Below are positions 1 to 7,954 of a stretch of DNA of 64,000 nucleotides, one piece after another (position 1 is the stretch's first letter; each line of letters begins with the position of its first letter). The stretch is from Pseudomonas capeferrum (GTDB lineage Bacteria > Pseudomonadota > Gammaproteobacteria > Pseudomonadales > Pseudomonadaceae), in NCBI RefSeq assembly GCF_013523055.1, contig NZ_JAAMQM010000015.1, forward strand, positions 1 through 64,000. Direction: 5' to 3'. Made by a program: the position numbers and the translations under genes. The notes below the pieces were generated by a model. That model made no database searches. It was given only the letters and a program-made list of their open reading frames with translations, and was not told the origin of the DNA.

Positions 1-22
1 CGCCCCACTGGGGAGTGGGGCG
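1..22 (-). terminator. Hairpin downstream of the autotransporter gene
   Basis: A perfect 9-bp inverted repeat (CGCCCCACT / AGTGGGGCG) around a four-base loop lies 20 bases beyond the stop of the minus-strand autotransporter gene. The T-run that would complete an intrinsic terminator for that strand would fall outside the window, so this is a probable rather than proven terminator. Confidence 0.55.
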
Positions 23-42
23 CTTGGTGAATCAGTTTCCGA

Positions 43-2385
43 TTAGAAACCGACCGACAGGGACAACGTCGCGACGTCCGAGGCAACGGCTTTGTCGCTG
101 CCGAAGCGGTGGCCGTAGGTGATGCCCACGCGGGAGGCCTTGAACGGGCCGGCAACCTGCAGCCCTACGCCCACTTCGTTCCAGCGCTCAGTGGTGTCCT
201 GCTTCATGTCGAAGCGCGACACGCCCATCACCTCACCGGTCAGATCGTCTTGCGAGTTGTTCAGGCGGCTGACGTGCTTGATGTTGGCCGAGACGATGGC
301 CTTGTTTGCCAGGTTCATGCTGGCGTTCAGGCCCGCGGTACCGTAGATATTCTCCTCGGTACGCTTATCGAAGTGCGCCGGGAAGGAACCACTGGTCTCG
401 GTGTAGCTGTCCAGCTTGGTGTTGAGGTAGTCCAAGCCCAGGAAAGGCATCACCGCGATGTTGTCTTGCAGGATGAATACGTAACCGACCTGGCCCGATA
501 CAGCACGCTGGCTGACATCGGCCTTGCCTTTCGATTCGACGTCGCCGGCACCCGTTTTGTAGGAGCGCTTGATGGTGGCATCGCCTTCGGAAACAGCCAC
601 GGCGCCCCGGGCGAATACGCCTTCGCGAAGACGGTTACCGTACTCGACGAAAGCACCGATCGTGTTGGTATCACCCTCGACGCGGTCATCGTTTATCTTG
701 AGCGAGGTGTTCGGGCCTTGGTAGCCGATGCCGGCAACCAAGTCAGGAGTCAGTCGATATGCAGCGGTAACGCCGCCGTACACGTTGTCACCCTGGACCG
801 TGCCCGAGTGGTGAGTCATCTGGCTGCTGACGCTGACACAGATGCCGCTGGTGTCGAATGTCGAGCAGGACAGTTGGTCCTGGACGAAGCCTTGCAGCTG
901 ATTCTGCATAGCTTGCGCGTACAGGGTCGCATTCTGCAACGAGTCACCGAGGTCCAGCAAACCGATCACGCCAGTCGGTGGAGTAGTGACGTCAGCGCCA
1001 CCCGCGCCAGTGCCAGTTCCGCCGGTACCACCAGTACCCGTGTCAGTGCCCCCAGTGCCACCGGTACCCGAATCGGTTTCGGTACCACCGGCGCTGGTGC
1101 CCGTGCCTGCATCGCTACCGCCAGTAGAAGTGTCCCCTGCATTGGAGGAGCCTCCGGTGCTTGGCGGCGTTGGGTCAGTAACTGGCGGGGTGACGACGGG
1201 AGGGGTTACCTCTGGAGTGGTCTCTTCAGGCGGAGTGGTTACGACTGGTGGGGTAGTGACCACAGGTTCAGAGATCGGGCCATAGGAACGCGCTACGAAC
1301 GGCTGCGAGCGGCCGTTCAGGAAGCCCAGGCCGAAGACGGTGTTGCCATCAGCGGACACCGAGGTGGCGGTGTTCAGGGTGTTGTTGGCCAGCAGTGTGT
1401 AAGACGGGTCGTTGTCCTGCAGCCACTCAACCAGCGATTGCATGCCAGTCTCTGCTGTCCAACGGAACCCGGAGAGGACGCTGCCAGTGGTATCCGCGAC
1501 ACCGACGACCACGGCGCCATTGGCAGAGACGCCTTCAGCCTTGGACAGGGTACCGTCGGCCAGCAAGCCCAAGCCCTTCATGCCAGACAGCTCGGACCAG
1601 ATCATAGCTTCGCTCAGGGCGAGCGAAGAGTCACTCGCACCGACGATGTAAGTGCCATCGGCACTGGTCGCCGTGGCGATGGATTGAGTACCTCCCTCCA
1701 AGGTGCCGAGGCTCTCGGCGCTACCGCCGCCCACCCAACGAGTGGCGATATCACCATTGCCTGCGCCGTTCTGCGCGTACCCCACGACCACATTGCCGTC
1801 AGCACTGATGCCCATGGCGTAGCTGTAGGTGCCGTCGTTCAGGTAGCCCAACTGAGTCACAGCGCCAGCCAGGTCCCAGGTCACTGCCGATCGGTTGCCG
1901 GTCAGGCCATCGTCGGCGGAGCCCGCGATGACGCTGCCATCAGCCGAAACAGCGCGAGCTTCGGCCTCGGCCCCACCGTTCAGGAAGTCCAGCTTGTGAA
2001 TGCCGGCGCTGTTCCAGTACACGGCGGTTTCGTTGTCCGTGAGGCTGTCTACGGAGCTACCGACGATGACGTCAGCTTCATTCGATACCGCGTATGCAGC
2101 GGCGTTGGTGCCGAGATTGGCCAGCAACTGCTTACCGCCCAGCAAGGTCCACTTGAAGGCCTCGGTGGTGTCGGTGCTCGGGTTGTATTGGGCGCCAACC
2201 AGGGTGGAACCATCACCCGAGCCGCCGATGTGCGGATCGTAGGTGGTATCGGAGGAGCCAAGCGTTGGCGCGTAGACATCAATGCCGGCGTAAGCGGCAT
2301 GCGCAGTGCCTGCGTTCATGGCCAGTGCGATGGAGGCGACAAGCAGGGAGAGACGTGGCTTGAAGGGGGTTGCATTGTTGTGCAT
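43..2385 (-). CDS. HAF-repeat autotransporter (type V secreted surface protein)
   Basis: A 780-residue type Va autotransporter. I chose the ATG at 2385 because AGGA precedes it and a clean signal peptide (basic start, hydrophobic core, cut near THA/AYA) follows; an ATG twelve codons upstream lacks this. Residues about 45-365 hold six or seven HAF-type repeats, each built on a core like AxAVSADGSVIVG preceded by a LGxLxGG-like segment. A Pro/Thr and then Gly/Thr/Ser/Asp-rich linker (about 370-475) follows. The last roughly 280 residues are a typical outer-membrane beta-barrel ending in the aromatic C-terminus SVGF. Known HAF-repeat autotransporters are adhesin-like; adhesion is therefore inferred. 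The gene stands alone and converges on the left edge of the window. Confidence 0.88.
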   Translation of the reverse strand: MHNNATPFKPRLSLLVASIALAMNAGTAHAAYAGIDVYAPTLGSSDTTYDPHIGGSGDGSTLVGAQYNPSTDTTEAFKWTLLGGKQLLANLGTNAAAYAVSNEADVIVGSSVDSLTDNETAVYWNSAGIHKLDFLNGGAEAEARAVSADGSVIAGSADDGLTGNRSAVTWDLAGAVTQLGYLNDGTYSYAMGISADGNVVVGYAQNGAGNGDIATRWVGGGSAESLGTLEGGTQSIATATSADGTYIVGASDSSLALSEAMIWSELSGMKGLGLLADGTLSKAEGVSANGAVVVGVADTTGSVLSGFRWTAETGMQSLVEWLQDNDPSYTLLANNTLNTATSVSADGNTVFGLGFLNGRSQPFVARSYGPISEPVVTTPPVVTTPPEETTPEVTPPVVTPPVTDPTPPSTGGSSNAGDTSTGGSDAGTGTSAGGTETDSGTGGTGGTDTGTGGTGGTGTGAGGADVTTPPTGVIGLLDLGDSLQNATLYAQAMQNQLQGFVQDQLSCSTFDTSGICVSVSSQMTHHSGTVQGDNVYGGVTAAYRLTPDLVAGIGYQGPNTSLKINDDRVEGDTNTIGAFVEYGNRLREGVFARGAVAVSEGDATIKRSYKTGAGDVESKGKADVSQRAVSGQVGYVFILQDNIAVMPFLGLDYLNTKLDSYTETSGSFPAHFDKRTEENIYGTAGLNASMNLANKAIVSANIKHVSRLNNSQDDLTGEVMGVSRFDMKQDTTERWNEVGVGLQVAGPFKASRVGITYGHRFGSDKAVASDVATLSLSVGF

Positions 2386-2478
2386 GGGCTGTTTCGTCCT
2401 GACCTTGTTAGGTGATATCAATTGGATGGCCGGATAATACTGTCAGGATTCAATACAAAGCAAATGGAATCTTATACG

Positions 2479-2488
2479 TACGTGTTAT
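2479..2488 (+). promoter_or_regulatory. TACGTGTTA motif copy between the adhesin gene and the small-gene array
   Basis: TACGTGTTAT, here doubled as TACGTACGTGTTAT, lies in the divergent gap between the autotransporter and the first small gene. The same core recurs ahead of most transfer and maintenance genes in this window. It is about 100 bases from the autotransporter start and 124 from the next plus-strand start, so it is unclear which gene it serves. Confidence 0.35.
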
Positions 2489-2540
2489 TTATTGGTTTGC
2501 ACTCGCTCTGCGGTGATCGAGCATTAGGTTTGCATTCCTA

Positions 2541-2580
2541 TGTAGCGCATCTCCCATGACCAGGTCTTCGCAAGAGACCG
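2541..2580 (+). promoter_or_regulatory. Array 5' element (TGTAGCGCATCTCC) plus leader hairpin
   Basis: TGTA-GCG-CATCTCC differs by one base from the array consensus TGTG-N3-CATCYC and sits 55 bases (from CAT) before the ATG at 2603. It is followed by a possible stem GGTCT / AGACC (2563-2567 with 2575-2579) closing a loop containing TCGCAA. Leaders at 10142 and 20319 have the same loop core with different stem bases. A GAGGAG Shine-Dalgarno lies after the hairpin. Confidence 0.5.
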
Positions 2581-2602
2581 TCATTCCCTGAGGAGAAACC
2601 TC

Positions 2603-2992
2603 ATGCTTCAAATCCCTAAAGCGCTGCTCGAAAAACGAATCACCAAAGAAACCCTTCACCGCTCGGGCAAGCGCTTGCTCAAAGAGATCGCCGGCCGCCT
2701 GAAGCTTCCAGAATCAAGCTACGAAATTCGTTCGTGCAAAGGCGGAAACGCAGTCATGGGGGAGGTGATCCTGCACAGCGATCATCTCTATCTGATGGTT
2801 CATCTCGGTTTCGATCGAGTGCTCAAAGTGCTCTATCGATCCTGTGAGGGCCGGAAGGACTATGCCGGCGGAATGAACCGTTTTGAGACTGTCTCTGAAT
2901 TGGCCAGCACCACTGCGGCTGAGCGGTTCCTCGCAAAGCTGGACTCCCTCAATGAGTTCGGCAAGCACCAGCACATTCACCAGGCCGCTTAA
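2603..2992 (+). CDS. Hypothetical protein, 129 aa
   Basis: I do not recognise this family. The product is soluble, has no signal peptide or membrane segment, and has a basic N-terminal third (KALLEKRITKETLHRSGKRL). The start is supported by TGAGGAG about eight bases upstream. It is the first gene of a two-gene unit; the next gene begins 13 bases after its stop, so the two are probably co-transcribed from the element at 2541. Confidence 0.65.
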   Translation: MLQIPKALLEKRITKETLHRSGKRLLKEIAGRLKLPESSYEIRSCKGGNAVMGEVILHSDHLYLMVHLGFDRVLKVLYRSCEGRKDYAGGMNRFETVSELASTTAAERFLAKLDSLNEFGKHQHIHQAA

Positions 2993-3005
2993 TCGAGAGG
3001 TTCGT

Positions 3006-3305
3006 ATGTCTTCAGTTCTGAAGGAATTCCCGGAAGCCTTTGCCACCCGCATCAACAAGATCCTGGAAATGCCGGATCCGGTTCCTGGGAATCGCGAGAA
3101 TGGGTTTTTCGCTGGATACGGCTGCCGCTGGTGCCATTTTTCTAACGCTTGGCACACGGTTTTGCCGTTTGAGATGCAGCCGGTGGCTGAAACTGTGGCG
3201 AGCATGTTCCGCAACGCTGGTCTGCAGGACGTGACAATCACGCTTGAAGGCGGCGTGACGCAGGCAGAAGGAGGCAAGGGTTACCAGGTCTCTGCTCGAA
3301 TCTAA
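3006..3305 (+). CDS. Hypothetical protein, 99 aa, with CRWC motif
   Basis: Small soluble protein of unknown function. The ATG at 3006 is preceded by AGAGG and is preferred over in-frame upstream codons that would lie inside the previous gene. The sequence GYGCRWCHFSNAWH has a CxxC pair plus two histidines, which could bind a metal, but only one CxxC is present. The C-terminal half reads like a mixed alpha/beta fold (VTITLEGGV). It ends the two-gene unit begun at 2603 and is followed at once by an array-type tail and terminator. Confidence 0.65.
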   Translation: MSSVLKEFPEAFATRINKILEMPDPVPGNRENGFFAGYGCRWCHFSNAWHTVLPFEMQPVAETVASMFRNAGLQDVTITLEGGVTQAEGGKGYQVSARI

Positions 3306-3313
3306 ACCGCTGT

Positions 3314-3343
3314 ACCGCCGCTCCTTATGGGGCGGTTTTTTTT
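3314..3343 (+). terminator. Rho-independent terminator
   Basis: CCGCC / GGCGG stem followed by eight T residues, nine bases after the stop at 3305. The preceding AAACCGCTGTACC resembles the AACGCTAYACCC array tail with one extra base. Confidence 0.8.
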
Positions 3344-3363
3344 CGCCTGTCGTTACAGCTGGC

Positions 3364-3376
3364 TGTGCTTCATCTC
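3364..3376 (+). promoter_or_regulatory. Array 5' element TGTGCTTCATCTC
   Basis: Exact match to TGTG-N3-CATCYC, with CAT 40 bases before the ATG at 3411. It sits between the terminator of the previous unit and the next gene, where a promoter would be expected. No sigma-70 -10/-35 pair is obvious. Confidence 0.5.
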
Positions 3377-3410
3377 AGACCAAGATGACTACCCAAAGAG
3401 GCGCAGCACC

Positions 3411-4265
3411 ATGGACGTAATTGCAAGCAACGCAGCTGGTACCCAAGAAATGGTCATGACCGAGGTCCTGCCGAATGGCGAGACGCTCATGCGGCCGTAT
3501 TCACCGTCGGAGATGGCTTTCATGTTCAACGACGTGGAGATTCGCAACCCCTACTTTTCGCCGTGCGGAACAACAGTTGTTGACCCCATACAGGCGTATG
3601 GCTTCGAGGTTTATCACACCGGAAGCGGTTGCATGGCTTTGCGGAAGGAGTTCTGCAACGGTCAGTACCTGCTTCTTTCGATCGAGGTGTCCATCGCTGA
3701 ACCTGAGGAGTGGGATGAGTGCACATTGGGCCTGTATGACGCCGATGGCGATGAGAAAGCCTACTGTGAGCTCAGGGATGTTCCCTATGCACATGTCGAC
3801 CTGACTGGACATCTCGATGCCCCGGTGCGCTTGTTGTGCCCGTGCTGTGGTGCTCGAACCACCGGTCGGCAGTGGGGCAATCAAGATGCTGGTCACGGTC
3901 TGTGCAGTGATTGCATCGAGAAAGTGCTGGCCAAGATGACGGCAGAAGAGTTTTCCAAACGCTACGGGCACCAAGGAGTTCACTTCGGTCTGTCGCAGTG
4001 CGCTCCCTCTGTTCAGTTGCTCGATGATCTCGCTCAAAAGAAACTGCTGGAGCAAGAAGAGCCGGATCAGCAGGCAGTGGACTCGAACGCTCTCAAGGAC
4101 CGGTACCGTTCATGGGCGCTGGACAACATCGCCAATGATGATCTGCAGGTCAATGAAGATGCCCAGGTAACGCTGTGTGAAGATGGCGCATTTGTCGCAA
4201 CCTGGACATGGGTGCCGCGAGATTCCATTCCGGACGTTGCTGATCCGGAAGAGTCCGCTGACTAA
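3411..4265 (+). CDS. Hypothetical protein with a four-cysteine zinc-finger-like knuckle, 284 aa
   Basis: Unrecognised cytoplasmic protein. The ATG at 3411 is chosen because the array 5' element lies 40 bases upstream; the longer reading from 3327 would start inside the previous terminator. Around residues 140-165 CPCCGA and CSDC form a C-x2-C...C-x2-C pattern with intervening His, typical of a zinc ribbon. The N-terminal 120 residues are rich in acidic residues and aromatic strands; the C-terminus is strongly acidic. It is a monocistronic unit with its own upstream element and terminator. A DNA- or protein-binding role is possible but not shown. Confidence 0.65.
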   Translation: MDVIASNAAGTQEMVMTEVLPNGETLMRPYSPSEMAFMFNDVEIRNPYFSPCGTTVVDPIQAYGFEVYHTGSGCMALRKEFCNGQYLLLSIEVSIAEPEEWDECTLGLYDADGDEKAYCELRDVPYAHVDLTGHLDAPVRLLCPCCGARTTGRQWGNQDAGHGLCSDCIEKVLAKMTAEEFSKRYGHQGVHFGLSQCAPSVQLLDDLAQKKLLEQEEPDQQAVDSNALKDRYRSWALDNIANDDLQVNEDAQVTLCEDGAFVATWTWVPRDSIPDVADPEESAD

Positions 4266-4302
4266 CGCTACGCAACCGCTCCCTCACCGGAGCGGTTTTT
4301 TT
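4264..4302 (+). terminator. Array tail (AACGCTAC) and terminator
   Basis: The stop codon TAA overlaps AACGCTAC, the array 3' tail. A 9-bp stem AACCGCTCC / GGAGCGGTT and a T-run follow directly. Confidence 0.85.
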
Positions 4303-4334
4303 ATGCCCGGGCGCCGGCCGGAGTTGTAGGTCGC

Positions 4335-4347
4335 TGTGATGCATCCC
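4335..4347 (+). promoter_or_regulatory. Array 5' element TGTGATGCATCCC
   Basis: Exact match to TGTG-N3-CATCYC, with CAT 39 bases before the ATG at 4381. Confidence 0.5.
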
Positions 4348-4380
4348 AATCCATACGACTAACCTCTCTGGAGATTGCCC

Positions 4381-5073
4381 ATGGCAAGCAAACTAGCACG
4401 CGCGGTACCACCCACCATCAAGCCACTGGCAGAAGCATTGTGTGATGGCCACCGGTATCCACCGGCGGAGATGTTTCGTTTTTTCCTCGGGGCAGTGATG
4501 GAGCTTTGGGGCTTTCAGCCTTGGTATCCAATTCCTGATGATGCACGCGGAAAAATAGGACGAGTCATCACGCTGTACGATCAGGCGGTGGCCAATGAAG
4601 AACCGTTCAAGGACATTTTAGGCCCACTCTACGAAGAGCTGGCCAGCCATGGCGGCAAGCAAATGCTGGGGCAGTTCTTCACGCCCTGGTCGCTCGCCAG
4701 CATGATGGTTAGGATGAGCGATACCGACATCGACGCGCCTCGCGCCGGTGATCTCAAAGCGTACTCCGATCCGGCATGTGGCAGTGGGGTTATGCTGTTG
4801 GCAAAAGCAAACCACCTACTTGAGACGAAAGGGCCTGATGAGCTGCAGCAATGGCTCTTTCACGCGTGCGACATCGATGCAATCTGCGCACGTATGGTTG
4901 CAATTCAGCTGGCCGCGAATTGTGCCATTCATAGAGTCGAAATCGGGGAGATCATAGTGCTCCTTGGTGATACGCTCAGCACGGAACCCAAGCAGCAGAT
5001 CTTGCACGCAACCTCTCCTACGCGAATGCGTTCACGTCAAATATCAATTCCGAAACTTGAGGTCGCCTCATGA
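4381..5073 (+). CDS. N-6 adenine DNA methylase-like protein lacking the catalytic motif, 230 aa
   Basis: Residues about 90-200 resemble the HsdM/type I N-6 DNA methylase fold: GQFFTPWSLASMM, then the SAM-binding motif I DPACGSG, then an acidic motif II-like segment (ACDID). Active enzymes of this class have an NPPF/Y motif IV after this region. Here the protein ends soon after LLGDTLS without one, so SAM binding is plausible but methyl transfer is doubtful. The ATG at 4381 has GGAGA upstream; a TTG two codons earlier is possible. Its stop overlaps the next start by ATGA, indicating translational coupling. Confidence 0.75.
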   Translation: MASKLARAVPPTIKPLAEALCDGHRYPPAEMFRFFLGAVMELWGFQPWYPIPDDARGKIGRVITLYDQAVANEEPFKDILGPLYEELASHGGKQMLGQFFTPWSLASMMVRMSDTDIDAPRAGDLKAYSDPACGSGVMLLAKANHLLETKGPDELQQWLFHACDIDAICARMVAIQLAANCAIHRVEIGEIIVLLGDTLSTEPKQQILHATSPTRMRSRQISIPKLEVAS

Positions 5074-5558
5074 AACGCTATTACGCGATCGCCGCGGCTC
5101 TAGCCTTTCAGGTGCTTCCGCATGCGGCAAGCGCTTCGGAGGCTTCAGATGCGGTTCAGTCGGTTGCCGCCTCAAAAATGTCCACCGTAGCTCGCATCAA
5201 CGGCGCCACACGGCCGGTCATCTACGTGGGTAAATTTGAAGGCTGCGACTCAGTCTCGATTCAAAATGCCCCTGGGCGCTTTGAGCACTTCCGTGTATGC
5301 AGTAACCAGGTCAGTGCTCGCAACACAGTTTCACCCAGTTGGACTGAAGACGATGGCGCCGGGGATGTTCTCCGCGCAGTGGTCGATAATGCGGTTCTAT
5401 TCGGTGCTTCATCGCAAGTGGACCCCAATGGTTACCTGATCGCAGCACGTGCTCTGGGGCCTTCCCAGCGCTCGTGCACCAATGTTGAGGTCATCTTGAG
5501 TTACGAAGGTGACCTGGTCGACAGGGCATTGAAGAGCATCTGCTTTCACCGCCGTTAA
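5070..5558 (+). CDS. Exported hypothetical protein, 162 aa
   Basis: The N-terminus (MKRYYAIAAALAFQVLPHAASA) is a clear Sec signal peptide with cleavage near ASA/SEA. The mature part of about 140 residues contains four cysteines, consistent with periplasmic disulfides. No family is recognised. It overlaps the methylase-like gene by four bases (ATGA). It is odd to find a periplasmic protein coupled to a DNA methylase-like protein, which suggests a joint role at the envelope or simply co-acquisition. Confidence 0.65.
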   Translation: MKRYYAIAAALAFQVLPHAASASEASDAVQSVAASKMSTVARINGATRPVIYVGKFEGCDSVSIQNAPGRFEHFRVCSNQVSARNTVSPSWTEDDGAGDVLRAVVDNAVLFGASSQVDPNGYLIAARALGPSQRSCTNVEVILSYEGDLVDRALKSICFHRR

Positions 5559-5566
5559 CCCCATCA

Positions 5567-5596
5567 AACCCCGTCCTTGAGACGGGGTTTTCTTTT
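5567..5596 (+). terminator. Rho-independent terminator
   Basis: AACCCCGTC / GACGGGGTT stem with a short loop and TTTTCTTTT, nine bases after the stop at 5558. Confidence 0.85.
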
Positions 5597-5656
5597 GGGC
5601 GTCATTCAAGCGGCCGAAGATATGGGCTTCAGTCCGTAGCGCCGATTCATGTTGGC

Positions 5657-5669
5657 TGTGACGCATCTC
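5657..5669 (+). promoter_or_regulatory. Array 5' element TGTGACGCATCTC
   Basis: Exact match to TGTG-N3-CATCYC, with CAT 38 bases before the ATG at 5702. Confidence 0.5.
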
Positions 5670-5701
5670 GCTTTACTAGACCAACACCTGAGGGTACCGC
5701 T

Positions 5702-6331
5702 ATGCATTCGTCCGTAACCACCAAGAGCTACACCGTCGAAACCCGTGCCACCAATGGCGCAGAAGGCACACCGGATTATGCTTCCTTCAACATCGATTTG
5801 GCTGCAGCACAGGGCATCATGAACCTGGCTCGCCTAGTCAGAGAGAATGGGCTGCACAAGGTCGAAACGTTCGACAGCACTGCGTCATTCCATCAGTACG
5901 CCCCGGGCACGGAGGAGGCGGAGGAAATTGAAGCTGAAAACGATGTGCTACTGAAGGCCTGCTGCCTGAATGTGGACTCGACCAGCTTCTGGTTTTCGGG
6001 ATTCGTCAGAAACACCGACGTCGAGGTTGTTAGCGCACGCCAGCCGATCGCCGAACTGGAAAGCCACTTCCGCTTGGCTGGAGGCACCGAAGAGGTTGAA
6101 GTTGATGGGGAACGACAGTATCTCGTTACTTGGAGTGCTGATGTTGAGGTTGAGGGGGATCACCATGCGGCAGCCCAGGCTGTCGCGGACCGGTATTTCC
6201 GCAGCCACATTGCCGCCGGTGAGCAGGACAGCGCGTGCACCTTCGTGGTGACCGCAAAATCCGATCAAAAGCCAGTAGAGATCGATCTCTCGGCTTGCCA
6301 CTCCGATGACGAAGTCACGGAGTCGGCATGA
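5702..6331 (+). CDS. Hypothetical acidic protein, 209 aa
   Basis: Unrecognised soluble protein with many Glu and Asp residues, including a Glu-rich patch (GTEEAEEIEAEND) near residue 70 and an acidic C-terminus (CHSDDEVTESA). No signal peptide or membrane segment. A monocistronic unit with its own upstream element and, downstream, two consecutive tail-plus-terminator copies. The strong acidity might suggest a DNA mimic or anti-nuclease function, but this is a guess from composition only. Confidence 0.6.
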   Translation: MHSSVTTKSYTVETRATNGAEGTPDYASFNIDLAAAQGIMNLARLVRENGLHKVETFDSTASFHQYAPGTEEAEEIEAENDVLLKACCLNVDSTSFWFSGFVRNTDVEVVSARQPIAELESHFRLAGGTEEVEVDGERQYLVTWSADVEVEGDHHAAAQAVADRYFRSHIAAGEQDSACTFVVTAKSDQKPVEIDLSACHSDDEVTESA

Positions 6332-6374
6332 CTGCTGTACTTCAGCCTTTAGCGCCAGCATGATGCTCGCGTCA

Positions 6375-6412
6375 AACGCTGCACATGACCCGGTCAATAG
6401 ACCGGGTTTTTT
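6375..6412 (+). terminator. Array tail (AACGCT) and terminator, first copy
   Basis: AAACGCTGCACATGACCC followed by stem ACCCGGT / ACCGGGT and a T-run. It lies 44 bases after the stop at 6331. Confidence 0.8.
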
Positions 6413-6454
6413 CGCCCGGGCCCCAGCGCATTTGTCCCAGGCCCTCCGTATCCT

Positions 6455-6492
6455 AACGCTACACCCAACCCGGCCATGTGCCGGGTTTTTTT
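6455..6492 (+). terminator. Array tail (AACGCTACACCC) and terminator, second copy with no gene of its own
   Basis: A second full tail AACGCTACACCC plus stem AACCCGGC / GCCGGGTT and T-run, only 42 bases after the first terminator. No open reading frame fits between them, so this looks like the 3' end of a lost array unit. Confidence 0.8.
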
Positions 6493-6547
6493 ATGGTGCC
6501 CCGGGCGCTGTGCCCGATCCGACAAAATTGGTGAGTTTCGCGGTTCA

Positions 6548-6560
6548 TGTGACTCATCCC
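6548..6560 (+). promoter_or_regulatory. Array 5' element TGTGACTCATCCC
   Basis: Exact match to TGTG-N3-CATCYC, with CAT 41 bases before the ATG at 6596. Confidence 0.5.
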
Positions 6561-6595
6561 CTTGGACTTGATCAACGTTCTAAGGGGACACACTC

Positions 6596-7177
6596 ATGCT
6601 CGCAACACTTGAACTGACTGATGGAATGATGGTGATGGTCCAGGCTGGTCGCCAGGGGCTGACCGGCATCCGGTGGTCGACCCCATTCGTTGACCGCCTG
6701 AACATCGAGACAGACCGTGAGGGTGCCACCTCTGGGCTTTCACTGAAGCACACCAGCTTCGCTGAGTTCGATCCGCGCTATCACCGTGATGGGCGGAATC
6801 AGTTTGTCGCGCAGGATCACGCGCTCCGGATCGTGAGCGGCAGACTTGAAGAACACCAGCAACGCTTCGACACCACGGTCGACAAGCTCGTAGCTGCGGG
6901 CACTTTGAAACGTAGTGAATTCCCTGCATTTGGGAATCTGCTCACGGCGATGACCGCCCTGGCAGCCTCAGAAGAGGTCTGCTTCGATCGGTTTATCGAC
7001 TTTCACAGATACCGTCGGTTCTCCGACTTCCTGTGTGATTGGCAGGCGGAGAAAGCGAAAGCTGCTGGTGAGAGAGCATTGGAGCTCGCCCACCAAAAGC
7101 CGGCCCTCGAAATCGCATTCAGCACCCTTGTTGAGTTCGGGATTTTTGGTGAGACGAAACCAGCTGGTCGACTGTGA
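6596..7177 (+). CDS. Hypothetical protein, 193 aa
   Basis: Unrecognised. The N-terminal 60 residues look beta-rich (ATLELTDGMMVMVQAG); the rest is mainly helical, with charged helices and no membrane segment. The start is supported by TAAGGGGA upstream and the array element at 6548. It is the first gene of a two-gene unit; the next gene begins 20 bases after its stop. Confidence 0.6.
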   Translation: MLATLELTDGMMVMVQAGRQGLTGIRWSTPFVDRLNIETDREGATSGLSLKHTSFAEFDPRYHRDGRNQFVAQDHALRIVSGRLEEHQQRFDTTVDKLVAAGTLKRSEFPAFGNLLTAMTALAASEEVCFDRFIDFHRYRRFSDFLCDWQAEKAKAAGERALELAHQKPALEIAFSTLVEFGIFGETKPAGRL

Positions 7178-7197
7178 CCGCGAAGGGGGATCAAAAA

Positions 7198-7380
7198 ATG
7201 TCGCCTTACCAAGAGCAGAAGGTTGCTGAACTGAAACGCTTGGGCTGGTCTGAAGTCGGAAAACGCCATCTGCCAGGCCCCGGCCGGACACCAGCGAAGC
7301 AGGTGTATGAGCTGTCATGTCTGCAGGGAAAACTTCAGGTCTTCGTCTACCCGGCGGAACTGTTCTACCAGACCGCTTAA
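7198..7380 (+). CDS. Small hypothetical protein, 60 aa
   Basis: Starts at the ATG at 7198 with GGGGGA about six bases upstream; an in-frame GTG at 7174 would overlap the previous gene. The product is a small basic/amphipathic protein (KVAELKRLGWSEVGKRHLPG) with a beta-rich C-terminus (LQVFVYPAELFYQ). Its stop runs into the array tail at 7379. The family is unknown. Confidence 0.6.
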   Translation: MSPYQEQKVAELKRLGWSEVGKRHLPGPGRTPAKQVYELSCLQGKLQVFVYPAELFYQTA

Positions 7381-7417
7381 CGCTATACCCACGCCCGACC
7401 TAGTCGGGCTTTTTTTG
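7379..7417 (+). terminator. Array tail (AACGCTATACCC) and terminator
   Basis: The stop TAA overlaps AACGCTATACCC. A stem GCCCGAC / GTCGGGC and seven T residues follow. Confidence 0.88.
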
Positions 7418-7448
7418 CCCGCGGCCAAGCTGCTTGCGTGGTGATCGA

Positions 7449-7462
7449 TGTGCGCCATCTCC
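7449..7462 (+). promoter_or_regulatory. Array 5' element TGTGCGCCATCTCC
   Basis: Exact match to TGTG-N3-CATCYC, with CAT 41 bases before the ATG at 7497. Confidence 0.5.
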
Positions 7463-7496
7463 ACGCACTAGGTCAAAAATCACAGGAGCAACCCCA

Positions 7497-7715
7497 ATGA
7501 TCACCGCAAGAACGCAGCAGTCATCCCGACCGAAAGCACATGCCCTGTTCAAGTTGAATTTCTGTCTACGAATGGCAAAGGAAAACTCGCTCTCCGCTCG
7601 CACAGAACCGCACCGCTATAGGCCCGAATACCGCCGTATGAGGAGGGAGTCGATGCAGGATGCCCGTTACTGGCGTGCCCTATGTAGCCGCTTAGATACC
7701 TGTTCAGAAGCTTGA
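7497..7715 (+). CDS. Small Arg-rich hypothetical protein, 72 aa
   Basis: The ATG at 7497 follows CAGGAG by nine bases. The product is very basic, with Arg-rich stretches such as HRYRPEYRRMRRES, suggesting nucleic-acid contact, though no fold is recognised. It is the first member of a run of three tightly packed small reading frames ending at 8052. Confidence 0.5.
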   Translation: MITARTQQSSRPKAHALFKLNFCLRMAKENSLSARTEPHRYRPEYRRMRRESMQDARYWRALCSRLDTCSEA

Positions 7716-7747
7716 TCGCAATCACAGACAATGCCCAGGGGGCCACC

Positions 7748-7954
7748 ATGCTGCAAACCCTTACTGCTGCCCACGGGGCTTCGGTGATCCCAACAGGATT
7801 CCACCTAGCACGTGTCGTAGGTGTGAAACCGAAGTTCAAATCTGTCCCTGACATGCGTGAGGTCGTGTTCTACCAATGCTTCCTCTCCGAATGCCATGGA
7901 GCCAACGGTCTTGAGCCTTGCGAGTACTTGGCAGAGAGAGACGTTATCTGTTGA
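7748..7954 (+). CDS. Small hypothetical protein, 68 aa
   Basis: Starts at ATG 7748 behind a G-rich ribosome binding site (CAGGGGGGCC). An in-frame TTG at 7712 is less likely. Contains two cysteines in CFLSECHG and a short hydrophobic N-terminal half, but no clear signal peptide. Family unknown. Confidence 0.5.
   Translation: MLQTLTAAHGASVIPTGFHLARVVGVKPKFKSVPDMREVVFYQCFLSECHGANGLEPCEYLAERDVIC

Noticed and set aside
109..2415. A 768-codon plus-strand open frame opposite the autotransporter
   Set aside because: It is a shadow of a high-GC gene on the other strand. The minus-strand product has a signal peptide, HAF repeats and a beta-barrel; the plus-strand product shows no domain.
2714..3277. 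A 187-codon minus-strand frame opposite the first two small genes
   Set aside because: The plus-strand genes have good ribosome binding sites, an upstream element and a terminator; the minus frame has none.
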